Positions 33,009 to 41,321 of a DNA stretch of 64,000 nt are shown here, piece after piece. Made by a program: the position numbers and the translations under genes. Location: positions 744,001 through 808,000 of the forward strand of contig NZ_JACHIS010000001.1 of NCBI RefSeq assembly GCF_014203365.1, given 5' to 3'. The notes below the pieces were generated by a model. It had not been told where the DNA came from and ran no database searches. It worked only from the letters and a program-made list of their open reading frames with translations. Origin of the DNA: Actinoalloteichus hymeniacidonis (GTDB lineage: Bacteria; Actinomycetota; Actinomycetes; Mycobacteriales; Pseudonocardiaceae). The first letter of the stretch is position 1. Each line of letters begins with the position of its first letter.

Positions 33009-34031
33009 ATGAAACCGACCTACGCGGACTTCGCGTTTCGACCGCCGATTCTGGGCAACGCGGTCGTCCACACCAGCGAAGCCAGCGCCGCCGGCTCGCA
33101 TCTCGCGGTGGGCGCGGGTGGTTCGGTGACCTTGGATTTCACGCTCTCCAAGGGGGAGGAGATCGCCGAGGCAACCCTGAAGGTGCGGGCCCTGGTGGCG
33201 AAATCCAACCGCCGGACGCCGGGTTCCGCACCGGTCGACGTGCTGGTCAACGGCGAACTCGTGACCGAACGGCTCGCCATTCCCGGCGGCGGTGACCTGC
33301 CGCAGGACAACGTGCTCGCGGTGCCCGGCGCGCTGTTGGTTCCGGGCGAGAACACCCTGGAGATCCGCACCGCCGCCGACGCCCGCAACCAGCTGTGGCT
33401 GTACCGGATCACCCTCGATTCCGTCTACGAACGCGACCATTCCGAGCGCGCATTGGGCGCCGCCCATGCCGCCAACTCGGTCTTCGCCTTCGACACCAAG
33501 CGGTGCGCATCGGGCCACAGCTCGTGGGTGGCCGCGCCGCCGCTGCTCTTCCACGTCGAACGCGGCGAGAACTCCGTGCTCGAACACCTCTCGTGGCGTG
33601 GAACGGACGGCGCGGAGGCCGCCATCGTCTTCACCGCTGAGATGACCGGCTTCTACGGTCACCACCGCGCCGCCGACGGCACCCAATCGGAGTTCCGAGG
33701 CGAGGTCACCGGCAGGTGGGCCTTCCCGGACGGCATCGCGGACGCACGGGTGCACCGCTTCGCCACCGAGGAAGGTTGGGGCGGGGGCTGGCATCGCTCC
33801 CCCGACGAGCTGCGTTTCGTGCTCGACGACGGCGGCGCCCCCGTGGAACGAATCGCGTGGCGCGACCAGCGATGCAACTCCGGCTCGATCACTGTGCGCA
33901 CCGGCTTGAACCCGGATACCGGCGGGCGACCTTACGACTTCCTCGGCATCTATCAGCGGGCCAACGAGGGTGCGATCGGCTACCGAGGCGTCGCCGTGCC
34001 CGAGTTGGACAAGACGCTGCACCGCGACTGA
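33009..34031 (+). CDS. Hypothetical beta-sandwich protein, 340 residues
   Basis: ATG 33009 has GGAGG upstream (32996-33000). The sequence is rich in beta strands and Gly/Asp turns: VTLDFTLSKGEEIAEATLKVRALVAKS, PVDVLVNGELVTERLAIPGGG, NTLEIRTAADARNQLWLYRITLDSVYERD, and later WRGTDGAEAAIVFTAEMTGFYGHHR. The first half resembles a carbohydrate-binding-module-like sandwich with bound ligand loops. No signal peptide is seen. I do not recognise the family. It stands alone between the toxin locus and accE. Confidence 0.7.
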   Translation: MKPTYADFAFRPPILGNAVVHTSEASAAGSHLAVGAGGSVTLDFTLSKGEEIAEATLKVRALVAKSNRRTPGSAPVDVLVNGELVTERLAIPGGGDLPQDNVLAVPGALLVPGENTLEIRTAADARNQLWLYRITLDSVYERDHSERALGAAHAANSVFAFDTKRCASGHSSWVAAPPLLFHVERGENSVLEHLSWRGTDGAEAAIVFTAEMTGFYGHHRAADGTQSEFRGEVTGRWAFPDGIADARVHRFATEEGWGGGWHRSPDELRFVLDDGGAPVERIAWRDQRCNSGSITVRTGLNPDTGGRPYDFLGIYQRANEGAIGYRGVAVPELDKTLHRD

Positions 34032-34115
34032 CCAGCTGCTTCTCTCGCGACCAGCCGTTTCGGTCAACCGCACCCGACCGGCAGGCCTCGCCGCAGCCGA
34101 ACAGCCCCGAAGCCC

Positions 34116-34361
34116 TCAACCCCGGAACGCCGACCAGCGCCAGGCGCCCGCGCCCGGCGAGAGCGGGCGGCGCAGCAACGCGGCCCGATCCGCCCAACCG
34201 GAGCGTTCCGGGGCAGCCGCCTCGGCTGGCTCCCCGGCTGAGGACGCTGCGAACACCGCCGCCAGCGCCGCCAACTCCGCGTCGTCCGGCTCGCCCCGGA
34301 CCACGCGCAGCACCGGCCGCCCGGCGCTCGGCTGCTGGTCGGATGGCTGCTGATCGGTCAT
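34116..34361 (-). CDS. accE5: Acyl-CoA carboxylase epsilon subunit
   Basis: An 81-residue protein starting MTDQQPSDQQPSAGRPVLRVVRGEPDDAELAALAAVFAA, with the VLRVVRGxPxxxELAALxAV core of actinobacterial carboxylase epsilon subunits, then an Ala-rich linker and the WADRAALLRRPLSPGAGAWRWSAFRG end. Epsilon subunits stabilise the alpha-beta propionyl-CoA carboxylase complex. It follows accD on the same strand after 58 bp, the order seen in mycobacteria. The start at ATG 34361 gives the family's usual length. Confidence 0.88.
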   Translation of the reverse strand: MTDQQPSDQQPSAGRPVLRVVRGEPDDAELAALAAVFAASSAGEPAEAAAPERSGWADRAALLRRPLSPGAGAWRWSAFRG

Positions 34362-34419
34362 GCCCGTCCTTTCTCCCCGGCCGAACGGCCAGCTCACACC
34401 CGGAATCTCGACCGGCGGA

Positions 34420-36060
34420 TCACAGCGGGATGTTGCCGTGCTTCTTCGGCGGCAGCGTCTCGCGCTTATCGCGCAGCAGCCGCAGCGACCGGGCCAGATA
34501 ACCCCTGGTGTGCGAGGGGGCGATCACCGAGTCGACGTAGCCGCGTTCGGCCGCCACATACGGATTGCACAGCGTGTCCTCGTACTCCTGTTGGAGCTTC
34601 GCGCGCAGCGCGTCGGTGTCCTCGCCGTTGGCGGCGGCCTGCGCGAGGGTCTTGCGGTGCACGATGTTCGCCGCGCCCTGCGCGCCCATCACCGCGATCT
34701 GCGCCGTCGGCCAGGCCAGGTTGACGTCCGCTCCCAGATGCTTGGAGCCCATCACGTCGTAGGCACCGCCGTAGGCCTTGCGGGTGATCGTGGTGATCAG
34801 CGGCACCGTGGCCTCGGCGTAGGCGTACAGCAGCTTCGCGCCGCGCCGGATGATGCCGTTCCACTCCTGCTCGGTCCCGGGCAGGAAGCCCGGCACGTCC
34901 ACGAAGGTCAGCACCGGCACGTTGAACGCATCGCAGGTGCGGACGAACCGGGCGGCCTTCTCGCTGGCGTCGATGTCCAGGCAACCGGCGTACTGGGTCG
35001 GCTGGTTGGCGACCACGCCGACGCTCTGACCCTCGATCCGGCCGAAGCCCACCAGGATGTTGGGTGCGAACCGCTCGTGCACCTCTAGGAACTCGCCGTC
35101 GTCCAGGACCCGGGTGAGCACCTCGTGCATGTCGTAGGGCTGGTTCGCCGAGTCCGGAATCAGCGTGTCGAGTTCGAGATCGGTCTCGGTGAGGGAGTCG
35201 ACGACCGCGCCCTGATCGGCCACCGCTACCGGATAGAGCGGCGGTTCGCTGAGATTGTTCGACGGCAGATGACTCAGCAGCGACTTGACGTAGGAGATCG
35301 CGTCCTCCTCGTCGTTGCCCAGGTAGTGCGCCACCCCGGACCGGGTGTTGTGGGTTTCCGCCCCGCCCAGCTCCTCGAAGGTGACCTCCTCGCCCGTGAC
35401 GGTCTTGATCACGTCCGGGCCGGTGATGAACATGTGCGAGGTCTTGTCGACCATCACCACGAAGTCGGTCAACGCGGGCGAGTAGACATGGCCGCCCGCC
35501 GTAGCGCCCATGATCAACGAGATCTGCGGGATGACCCCGGACGCATGGGTGTTGCGCCGGAAGATCTCGCCGTAGAGCCCGAGGGAGACCACACCCTCCT
35601 GAATCCTGGCCCCGCCGCCCTCGTTGATGCCGACGATCGGTCGGCCGGTCTTCAACGCCAGGTCGAGCACCTTGACGATCTTCTCGCCGTAGACCTCGCC
35701 GAGGGAACCGCCGAAGACCGTGACGTCCTGGCTGAACACACAGATAGGTCTGCCATCGACCGTGCCGAAACCGATGACCACGCCGTCGCCGTACGGACGG
35801 TTGCGCTCCTGGCCGAAGTTGATCGACCGGTGGCGAGCGTGCTCGTCGAGCTCGAGGAAGGAACCCGGATCGAGCAGCATGTCGATCCGCTCCCGGGCCG
35901 TGTGCTTGCCCTTGGCGTGCTGCTTCTCCACGGCGCGCGCCGATCCGGCGTGCACGGCCTCGTGATTGCGGCGGGCGAGATCGGCGAGTTTGCCCGCCGT
36001 GGTGTGAATGTCGGGTTGGGTGTCCGACAGTTCCCCGACCGGCTCGGTTGCGCTGCTCAT
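34420..36060 (-). CDS. accD5: Propionyl/acetyl-CoA carboxylase beta subunit (carboxyltransferase)
   Basis: A 546-residue carboxyltransferase. It begins [40 protein letters not shown], followed by [41 protein letters not shown], and the two oxyanion-hole glycine regions ([31 protein letters not shown]). It transfers CO2 from carboxybiotin on AccA3 to propionyl-CoA or acetyl-CoA. ATG 36060 is chosen over longer frames because protein-like sequence begins there. Length and neighbours match AccD5. Confidence 0.95.
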   Translation of the reverse strand: MSSATEPVGELSDTQPDIHTTAGKLADLARRNHEAVHAGSARAVEKQHAKGKHTARERIDMLLDPGSFLELDEHARHRSINFGQERNRPYGDGVVIGFGTVDGRPICVFSQDVTVFGGSLGEVYGEKIVKVLDLALKTGRPIVGINEGGGARIQEGVVSLGLYGEIFRRNTHASGVIPQISLIMGATAGGHVYSPALTDFVVMVDKTSHMFITGPDVIKTVTGEEVTFEELGGAETHNTRSGVAHYLGNDEEDAISYVKSLLSHLPSNNLSEPPLYPVAVADQGAVVDSLTETDLELDTLIPDSANQPYDMHEVLTRVLDDGEFLEVHERFAPNILVGFGRIEGQSVGVVANQPTQYAGCLDIDASEKAARFVRTCDAFNVPVLTFVDVPGFLPGTEQEWNGIIRRGAKLLYAYAEATVPLITTITRKAYGGAYDVMGSKHLGADVNLAWPTAQIAVMGAQGAANIVHRKTLAQAAANGEDTDALRAKLQQEYEDTLCNPYVAAERGYVDSVIAPSHTRGYLARSLRLLRDKRETLPPKKHGNIPL

Positions 36061-36109
36061 GCCCGCGAGCCTAACCAGCGGCCCGCCCGGGGGACATGGT
36101 CCGGCGGCG

Positions 36110-36466
36110 TCACATCGAGGACGGATCCTGGTCCAGCGTCGCGCGGATGGACACAATCTGTGGGAGCAAGACGGGGATCTCTTCAGAGATCACTTTCCAC
36201 AACACGCTGAAATCGATCTCGAAGTAGCTGTGCACGGTGCGATGACGCATACCGATCACAGCTCGCCATGGTACCTCCGGGTGAGCCAGTTGCAGCTCGT
36301 CTCCGACGTGATTGGCGGCTTCCCCGATGATCTCTGTCAGCTTGACCAGACCCAGCTGAAGTATCCGGTCCTCAGAGAGTTGATCTCGCGTTTTCGGACA
36401 GTTTTCGATGATCTCGGTAGCTGCTCCGATGATGTCATCGAGGCGCTGTTTGGCGGATCGCTTCAC
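36110..36466 (-). CDS. hepT: HepT-family toxin (HEPN ribonuclease)
   Basis: A 118-residue helical HEPN protein with the catalytic R-x4-H-x-Y motif (MRHRTVHSY). In characterised HepT/MntA systems the toxin is an RNase that is silenced when the antitoxin adds AMP units to the tyrosine of this motif. The ATG at 36466 overlaps the MntA stop by 4 bp (ATGA), the standard antitoxin-first arrangement. It is inserted between accD and birA, genes that adjoin in mycobacteria. Confidence 0.9.
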   Translation of the reverse strand: MKRSAKQRLDDIIGAATEIIENCPKTRDQLSEDRILQLGLVKLTEIIGEAANHVGDELQLAHPEVPWRAVIGMRHRTVHSYFEIDFSVLWKVISEEIPVLLPQIVSIRATLDQDPSSM

Positions 36467-36795
36467 ACCGGGACCGCTTCGGCGAGGATCCTGTCTCGCA
36501 TTTGCCTCTTCAACCCGTTCGGTGTCGCGACCTGGGTGAAGACGTTGAGGAGATCTTCCACGCCGAGCGCAAAGCTGGTCATGGCGATATAACCGCCGTC
36601 GATGTCGATCAGAAGATCGAGGTCACTGTCCTCGTCGGCTTCGCCCCTGGCCACCGAGCCGAACACCCGAACGTTGCTGACTCCGTGCCGACGAGCGATG
36701 GCATGGATCTCGTCTCGATGAGCGAGGACCTCTTCCATCGTGACCCGGCGATGTGGCGCATCGACGACGGTGCCCGAGCCTGGCTTGTTGTTCAT
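36463..36795 (-). CDS. mntA: MntA-family minimal nucleotidyltransferase antitoxin
   Basis: A 110-residue protein whose ATG 36795 follows GGAGG. It contains the polymerase-beta nucleotidyltransferase signature VFGSVARGEADEDSDLDLLIDI (GS...DxD), with the metal-binding Asp pair intact. By family knowledge it polyAMPylates and so blocks the HepT toxin encoded next. The intact active sites in both partners suggest a working pair. Confidence 0.9.
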   Translation of the reverse strand: MNNKPGSGTVVDAPHRRVTMEEVLAHRDEIHAIARRHGVSNVRVFGSVARGEADEDSDLDLLIDIDGGYIAMTSFALGVEDLLNVFTQVATPNGLKRQMRDRILAEAVPV

Positions 36796-36922
36796 GAAGT
36801 CACCTCCCGCTTCCAACGCCATTCTCCTCGGGTGCACCTGACCCCGGCAACACTCGAAGTGATGATCATCGCCCCACCCGGCCCCACCCAGGCGCCGGCG
36901 CCCACCGACGTATCCTCCGGAC

Positions 36923-37783
36923 GTGGCCGAAACCTCACAGCGCGCCCCGCTTGACCAGCGGTTCCTTCGGTCTGCCCTGGTGCGGCCCGCAGGTCCCTAC
37001 GCGGCAGTCGACGTCCGGGCGAGCACCGGATCGACCAACGCCGACCTCGTCGCCCGGGCCGTCGAGGGCGCCCCGGACCGGACCGTGTTACTGGCCGAGG
37101 AGCAGACCGCCGCGCGGGGCAGGCAGCGTCGGTCCTGGACCTCGCCTGCGGGGGCGGGGCTGTATCTCAGCGTGTTGTTGCGGCCGGAGGTGCCGCCCGC
37201 CCAGCTCGGCTGGCTGCCGCTGTTGGCAGGGCTGGCCCTGGTCCGGGCGGTCCGGGCGGTGAGCGGCGTCGAAGCCGCGATGAAATGGCCGAACGATCTG
37301 TTGGTCGGGCCACACCAGCGCAAATGCGCTGGCATTCTTGCCGAGGCGGTACATCTCGGGCAGGCGGCGGATGCCGGCCAACCCGGCCAGGCCATCGTGC
37401 TGGGCATCGGACTCAACGTCGACCACCGGCTCGACGAGCTACCGCCGCGCCCGCATGGCCCCGAGGCGACCTCGCTGCATCTCGAAGGGGCCATCAGCCT
37501 GGATCGGACCGAGTTGGCGATCCGATTGCTCGAAGAGCTGGACGGGACGGAACGCACCTGGCGTAGCCACGACGGCGACGTGGCCCGCTCCGGGCAGCTC
37601 GCCGCCTACCAGGACGCCAGCGCCACCCTGGGGCGCCGGATCCGCGTCGAACTGGCGGGTGACCGGGCGGTGCTGGGCACCGCGGTCGATGTCGATGCGG
37701 GCGGCCGGATCGTCGTGGACACCGACGCGGGTCCGACCGAGAGCTTCTCGGCCGGTGACGTCGTCCACCTTCGAGCAGGCTGA
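36923..37783 (+). CDS. birA: Biotin-[acyl-CoA carboxylase] ligase
   Basis: A 286-residue protein from GTG 36923. It has the biotin-binding STNADLVARA, the adenylate loop ARGRQRRSWTSPAGAGLYLSVLLRP (GRxRRxW in place of the usual GRGRxGRxW) and KWPNDLLVG. There is no N-terminal DNA-binding domain, so it is a pure ligase that attaches biotin to AccA3. It is divergent from the HepT/MntA pair and close to accD/accE, as in mycobacteria. Confidence 0.93.
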   Translation: MAETSQRAPLDQRFLRSALVRPAGPYAAVDVRASTGSTNADLVARAVEGAPDRTVLLAEEQTAARGRQRRSWTSPAGAGLYLSVLLRPEVPPAQLGWLPLLAGLALVRAVRAVSGVEAAMKWPNDLLVGPHQRKCAGILAEAVHLGQAADAGQPGQAIVLGIGLNVDHRLDELPPRPHGPEATSLHLEGAISLDRTELAIRLLEELDGTERTWRSHDGDVARSGQLAAYQDASATLGRRIRVELAGDRAVLGTAVDVDAGGRIVVDTDAGPTESFSAGDVVHLRAG

Positions 37784-37943
37784 TCGACCCGGCCCGGACG
37801 GATTGCCCGAAAGACTCCGCAGCCGCCGCGAGGGCAACGGAGTAATGGGAAGCGTTATGACCGCGATGGTCCCGACGGGCCCTCCTCGCCGGTACGGTGA
37901 TCGCGTCGTAAACGACGACACGCCCTGATCTGGAGGAAACACC

Positions 37944-38480
37944 GTGGGTTACCCGGAGAACATGCTCACCAACGACGAGCATGTCGTGGTCCACAAACAC
38001 TCGCACTGGAAGATGATCTTCTGGCCCACGGTGGCACTGGTGCTCATCGTCGCAGCGGGGATCTTCGGCGCGATGATGGTGGCAGAAGAGGACTGGGCAA
38101 CGATCGGCTGGATCGCCATCGGGGCGCTCGGGCTCATCCTGATCGTCTGGCTGTTCCTGATCCCCTTCATCAAGTGGCAGAGCACCCACTTCGTGGTGAC
38201 CAACGAGCGAGTGATGTACCGGGCAGGCGTGTTGCATCGCACCGGCGTCGACATCCCGTTGAGCCGGATCAACAGCGTTCGCTTCGAGCACAGCCTCATG
38301 GACCGGGTGCTGGGCTGCGGCACGCTGATCATCGAATCCGCCTCCGACGAGGCGCTCACCTTCGACGACGTGCCCAACGTCGAGCGGGTGCACGGAATGC
38401 TCTACCAGCAGATCGACGAGGGCGGCCAAGCCGACTTCTACTACCCGCAGCGCAGCCAACAGCCCCGGCCCACCGAATGA
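37944..38480 (+). CDS. PH-domain (bPH2/DUF304) membrane protein
   Basis: A 178-residue protein with two hydrophobic helices (MIFWPTVALVLIVAAGIFGAMMV and WIAIGALGLILIVWLFLIPFI), followed by a bacterial PH domain: STHFVVTNERVMYRAGVLHRTGVDIPLSRINSVRFEHSLMDRVLGCGTLIIES. It corresponds in order and layout to mycobacterial Rv3278c, next to birA. Function is unknown; the domain probably faces the cytosol. Its stop overlaps the next start (ATGA). Confidence 0.88.
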   Translation: MGYPENMLTNDEHVVVHKHSHWKMIFWPTVALVLIVAAGIFGAMMVAEEDWATIGWIAIGALGLILIVWLFLIPFIKWQSTHFVVTNERVMYRAGVLHRTGVDIPLSRINSVRFEHSLMDRVLGCGTLIIESASDEALTFDDVPNVERVHGMLYQQIDEGGQADFYYPQRSQQPRPTE

Positions 38481-39433
38481 CCGACTTTCGTGCGCTCGGC
38501 CTGCCCCAGCGTGTCCCGGCCCCCGAACCAGGCGCGTTGCCCTCTCGGGTGACGATCTGGGAGGTGGGGCCGAGGGACGGGCTGCAGAACGAATCGACCA
38601 CGCTGACTCTGGACGTCAAACTGGAGTTTCTGCGCAGGTTGGCGGCGGCGGGCCTGAGCGTGCTCGAGGCGACGAGCTTTGTGAGCCCGCGCTGGGTTCC
38701 CCAACTCGCCGACGCCGCAGAGCTGATCGCGGCGTTGCCCCAGGTGCCCGGGGTGCGTTATCCGGTCTTGGTGCCCAACGAGCGCGGACTGGACCGGGCG
38801 CTGGAAGCGGGCATCGCCGAGATCGCGATCTTCGGCAGCGCGACCGAGTCCTTCGCCCGCCGCAACCTGAACTGCGGAATGGCCGAGCAGTTCGCGATGT
38901 TCGAACCCGTGGTGTCCCGCGCGACCTCGGCGGGACTGCGAGTCCGCGGCTACCTGTCGATGTGTTTCGGCGACCCGTGGGAAGGCACCCCGGATCCCGC
39001 TTCGGTGGCCGAGACGGGACGCAGGCTGCTGGACCTCGGCTGTGACCAGCTCTCGCTCGGCGACACCATCGGCGTCGCGACGCCGGGCCAGGTCGAGACG
39101 CTGCTCAAGGCGTTCGACGAGGTCGGGGTCGGCGTGGACCGGTTGGCCGTGCACTTCCACGACACCTTCGGTCAAGCCCTGTCCAACACCCTCGCCGCCC
39201 TGCGCGCAGGCGTGTCCACCGTGGACTCCTCGGCAGGCGGCCTCGGCGGATGCCCGTATGCCGAATCGGCGACGGGGAACCTGGCCACCGAGGATCTGGT
39301 GTGGATGCTGGACGGACTCGGCATCGAGCATGGCGTCGACCTCGACGAATTGGTGCGGACCAGCGTCTGGATGGCCAGACAACTGGGCAGGCCCAGTGCA
39401 TCCCGCGTGGTCACCGCGCTCGGCGGTAGTTGA
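38477..39433 (+). CDS. Hydroxymethylglutaryl-CoA lyase-like enzyme
   Basis: A 318-residue TIM-barrel lyase of the HMGL family. It has the VTIWEVGPRDGLQNE active-site start, the FVSPRWVPQLADAAEL substrate segment, VHFHDTFGQALSNTLAAL (metal-binding HxH), and the GGLGGCPYAESATGNLATEDL loop with the catalytic Cys. It would split HMG-CoA to acetoacetate and acetyl-CoA in leucine catabolism, or act on a related acyl-CoA. Start ATG 38477 overlaps the PH-protein stop, which is probably incidental operon growth. 6 bp separate it from cbiZ. Confidence 0.9.
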   Translation: MTDFRALGLPQRVPAPEPGALPSRVTIWEVGPRDGLQNESTTLTLDVKLEFLRRLAAAGLSVLEATSFVSPRWVPQLADAAELIAALPQVPGVRYPVLVPNERGLDRALEAGIAEIAIFGSATESFARRNLNCGMAEQFAMFEPVVSRATSAGLRVRGYLSMCFGDPWEGTPDPASVAETGRRLLDLGCDQLSLGDTIGVATPGQVETLLKAFDEVGVGVDRLAVHFHDTFGQALSNTLAALRAGVSTVDSSAGGLGGCPYAESATGNLATEDLVWMLDGLGIEHGVDLDELVRTSVWMARQLGRPSASRVVTALGGS

Positions 39434-39439
39434 CCCACG

Positions 39440-40162
39440 ATGCCGGATAACCCGCTGTACCAGGCCGTATCGGGGCAGCAGCCTGCCGCCGAACTCGGCC
39501 TGGTGGCGGGCTTACCGGTACTGACCTGGCGGTTGTCCAAGCCGTGGCTGGCGATCTCTTCGGCCGTGCTCGGCGGCGGTATCGGCGAACGTCACTGGGT
39601 GTGCAACGCGACCGTGCACCGCGACTACGACCGTCCCGACCCGGCCGCGCACCTCCGGGAGATCGCCGGGGAACTCGACCTGCTGGGGCCGGGGGTCGGC
39701 CTGCTCACCGCGATGGACGTCGGCGACGCCATCACCCGTGTTGATCACGAGGTGACGGCCTGCGTGACGACCGGGGTCGGCGAGCATCCGACCTGGGCCG
39801 CCGCCGAGGAATCGCCGCTCCTCTCCGCGCAACCGGGCACCGTCAACGCGGTCTGTGTGCTGCCCGTCCGACTCACCGAGGGCGCCCTGGTCAATGCCGT
39901 GGCCACGGTGGCCGAGGCCAAGGCGCAGGCTTTCGGCGATCTGGGTGTGCCGGGAACCGGAACCTGCACCGATGCCACCGTGTTGCTATGTCCGGTCGAT
40001 GGTCCGGTGGAGAGTTATGGCGGACCGCGATCCCGCATCGGCGGTGCCCTCGCGCGGGCTGTGCACGCCGCCGTCCACGCCGGACTGACCGCCGCGCCTC
40101 CGGGCACATCCTGGAGCTATCGACGTACGCGACCGCCGTCGTTGCCCCCGACATCCAACTGA
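39440..40162 (+). CDS. cbiZ: Adenosylcobinamide amidohydrolase (CbiZ)
   Basis: A 240-residue protein with the CbiZ features LAISSAVLGGGIGERHWVCNATVHRDYDRPDP, GPGVGLLTAMDVGDA, GTVNAVCVLPVRLTEGALVNAVATVAEAKAQAF and PGTGTCTDATVLLCP. CbiZ cleaves the aminopropanol chain of cobinamides so that salvaged cobamides can be rebuilt with the cell's own lower ligand. It sits alone among catabolic genes rather than in a cobalamin cluster. The methylmalonyl-CoA route fed by the carboxylase genes needs B12, a possible functional link. Confidence 0.88.
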   Translation: MPDNPLYQAVSGQQPAAELGLVAGLPVLTWRLSKPWLAISSAVLGGGIGERHWVCNATVHRDYDRPDPAAHLREIAGELDLLGPGVGLLTAMDVGDAITRVDHEVTACVTTGVGEHPTWAAAEESPLLSAQPGTVNAVCVLPVRLTEGALVNAVATVAEAKAQAFGDLGVPGTGTCTDATVLLCPVDGPVESYGGPRSRIGGALARAVHAAVHAGLTAAPPGTSWSYRRTRPPSLPPTSN

Positions 40163-40543
40163 GACGGCCGGGATCGCGAACGCTCTCCGGGTCCCGATTC
40201 GCCCATGGCCAGCGGTGTCGAGCGGCCAGGAACCCTAGCGATCGGGCCCGACCGTTTCCTGCCGCCCGAGGCTGTCGCCGGTGCACGATCGACACCGGAT
40301 CGGTATCGGAGCCAAGGATTTCCGCGTGGGAATGCTGCCGAACCCAAGCGAGTCCTATCGGTGTTCGACACGTGCTGACCAGCGAATATGCCCATAATTA
40401 CCGGATGGATCCGGCCTTTCGGGCAGTTCGTGGGGGCGAGTGAACCGTTTGATCGAATTTGTTGCAAGATCGTGGGAACCGGATCTGGATCGGCTCCGTC
40501 CAACACCGGTACATCCATCGGGGGGCGGACCACCGGAGGCGTT
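40163..40543. other. Gap before the TNT toxin operon
   Basis: 381 bp with no supported gene. Its last part holds a candidate ECF-type promoter (40475-40500) for the YbaB-WXG100-toxin operon. The remainder shows no terminator hairpin that I could support and no repeat. Confidence 0.45.
40475..40500 (+). promoter_or_regulatory. Candidate ECF-type promoter of the toxin operon
   Basis: GGAACC (-35) is followed after 16 bp by CGTC (-10), matching the GGAAC-N16/17-CGTC/T pattern of extracytoplasmic sigma factors. It lies 43 bp before the first gene. Confidence 0.35.
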
Positions 40544-40933
40544 ATGGTGACCGACCACCAAGCCAACGTCGAACGATTGCTCGGCGAGTATCGGCGCAGC
40601 CGAGAGCAGCTTGGTGAGGTACACAGGCGTCTTGCTGAGATCAGCGAGACCGTGACCAGTCCTGACTCGTCGGTCGCGGTCACCGTGGGCCATCGTGGGA
40701 TCGTCCAGCGGGTATGGATCGCCGACCACGCGTACCGCCGGTACCGGCCCGCCGACCTCGCCGTGCTGGTGACACACACCATTCAGGTCGCCTCGGCCTC
40801 GGTGGCGGCCGTCTCCGCCAGGGTGGCCTCCGAGGTGCTCGCACCGGGCGAGGCCGCAGGCAGGCAGGCGCCGAACAACGGGCGGTCCGAGGACTTCGGG
40901 CAGCAGAGCGTGCGGCAGGCGCCGAGCTGGTAG
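40544..40933 (+). CDS. YbaB/EbfC-like ESX-associated protein
   Basis: A 129-residue protein, MVTDHQANVERLLGEYRRSREQLGEVHRRLAEIS..., with a coiled-coil N-terminus and the YbaB-type sheet (SVAVTVGHRGIVQRVWIADHAYRRYRPADLAVLVTHTIQVA). YbaB-like proteins (such as EspL) recur in ESX substrate operons, where they stabilise substrates. The start has GGAGG just upstream. It leads the WXG100, TNT toxin and immunity genes. Confidence 0.75.
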   Translation: MVTDHQANVERLLGEYRRSREQLGEVHRRLAEISETVTSPDSSVAVTVGHRGIVQRVWIADHAYRRYRPADLAVLVTHTIQVASASVAAVSARVASEVLAPGEAAGRQAPNNGRSEDFGQQSVRQAPSW

Positions 40934-40973
40934 GGCTCGGGCACCACCGGTCGTTAACAAGGGAGGCGCAGGC

Positions 40974-41291
40974 ATGTATCTCGTTGATCCGGATCAGTTG
41001 GAGACCCGCGCGGGCCGGTTCACCGGCCTGTCCGGTCAGGTCGAGGATGCCGCGGCGGCGCTGCGGGACGCGCTGGCCGAGACCGAGGGCTGTTGGGGCT
41101 CCGACGAGATCGGCCGCAACTTCGCCGCCCGACACGTCGGTCCTTCGGCGGAGGTGGTCGAGCTGCTCGACGCTCTCCCGGGCGAACTGCTCGACATGCG
41201 CGATCGCCTACAGGCGACCGCACGGGACTACTCGTCGGTGGACGAGCACAACGCGGGCCTGGTCGGGTCCAACGATGCCGGGTCGCACTGA
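40974..41291 (+). CDS. WXG100-family protein
   Basis: A 105-residue helical hairpin. The turn is GCWGSDEIGRNF (a WGS in place of WxG), flanked by helices LETRAGRFTGLSGQVEDAAAALRDAL and EVVELLDALPGELLDMRDRLQATARDYSSVDEHN. Such proteins are secreted by type VII systems alone or as partners that carry a toxin. It lies 30 bp before the TNT toxin gene and is probably its export partner. Confidence 0.82.
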   Translation: MYLVDPDQLETRAGRFTGLSGQVEDAAAALRDALAETEGCWGSDEIGRNFAARHVGPSAEVVELLDALPGELLDMRDRLQATARDYSSVDEHNAGLVGSNDAGSH

Positions 41292-41321
41292 CCGCAGGCG
41301 CTGTAGATGAGGGGCGAGTAG

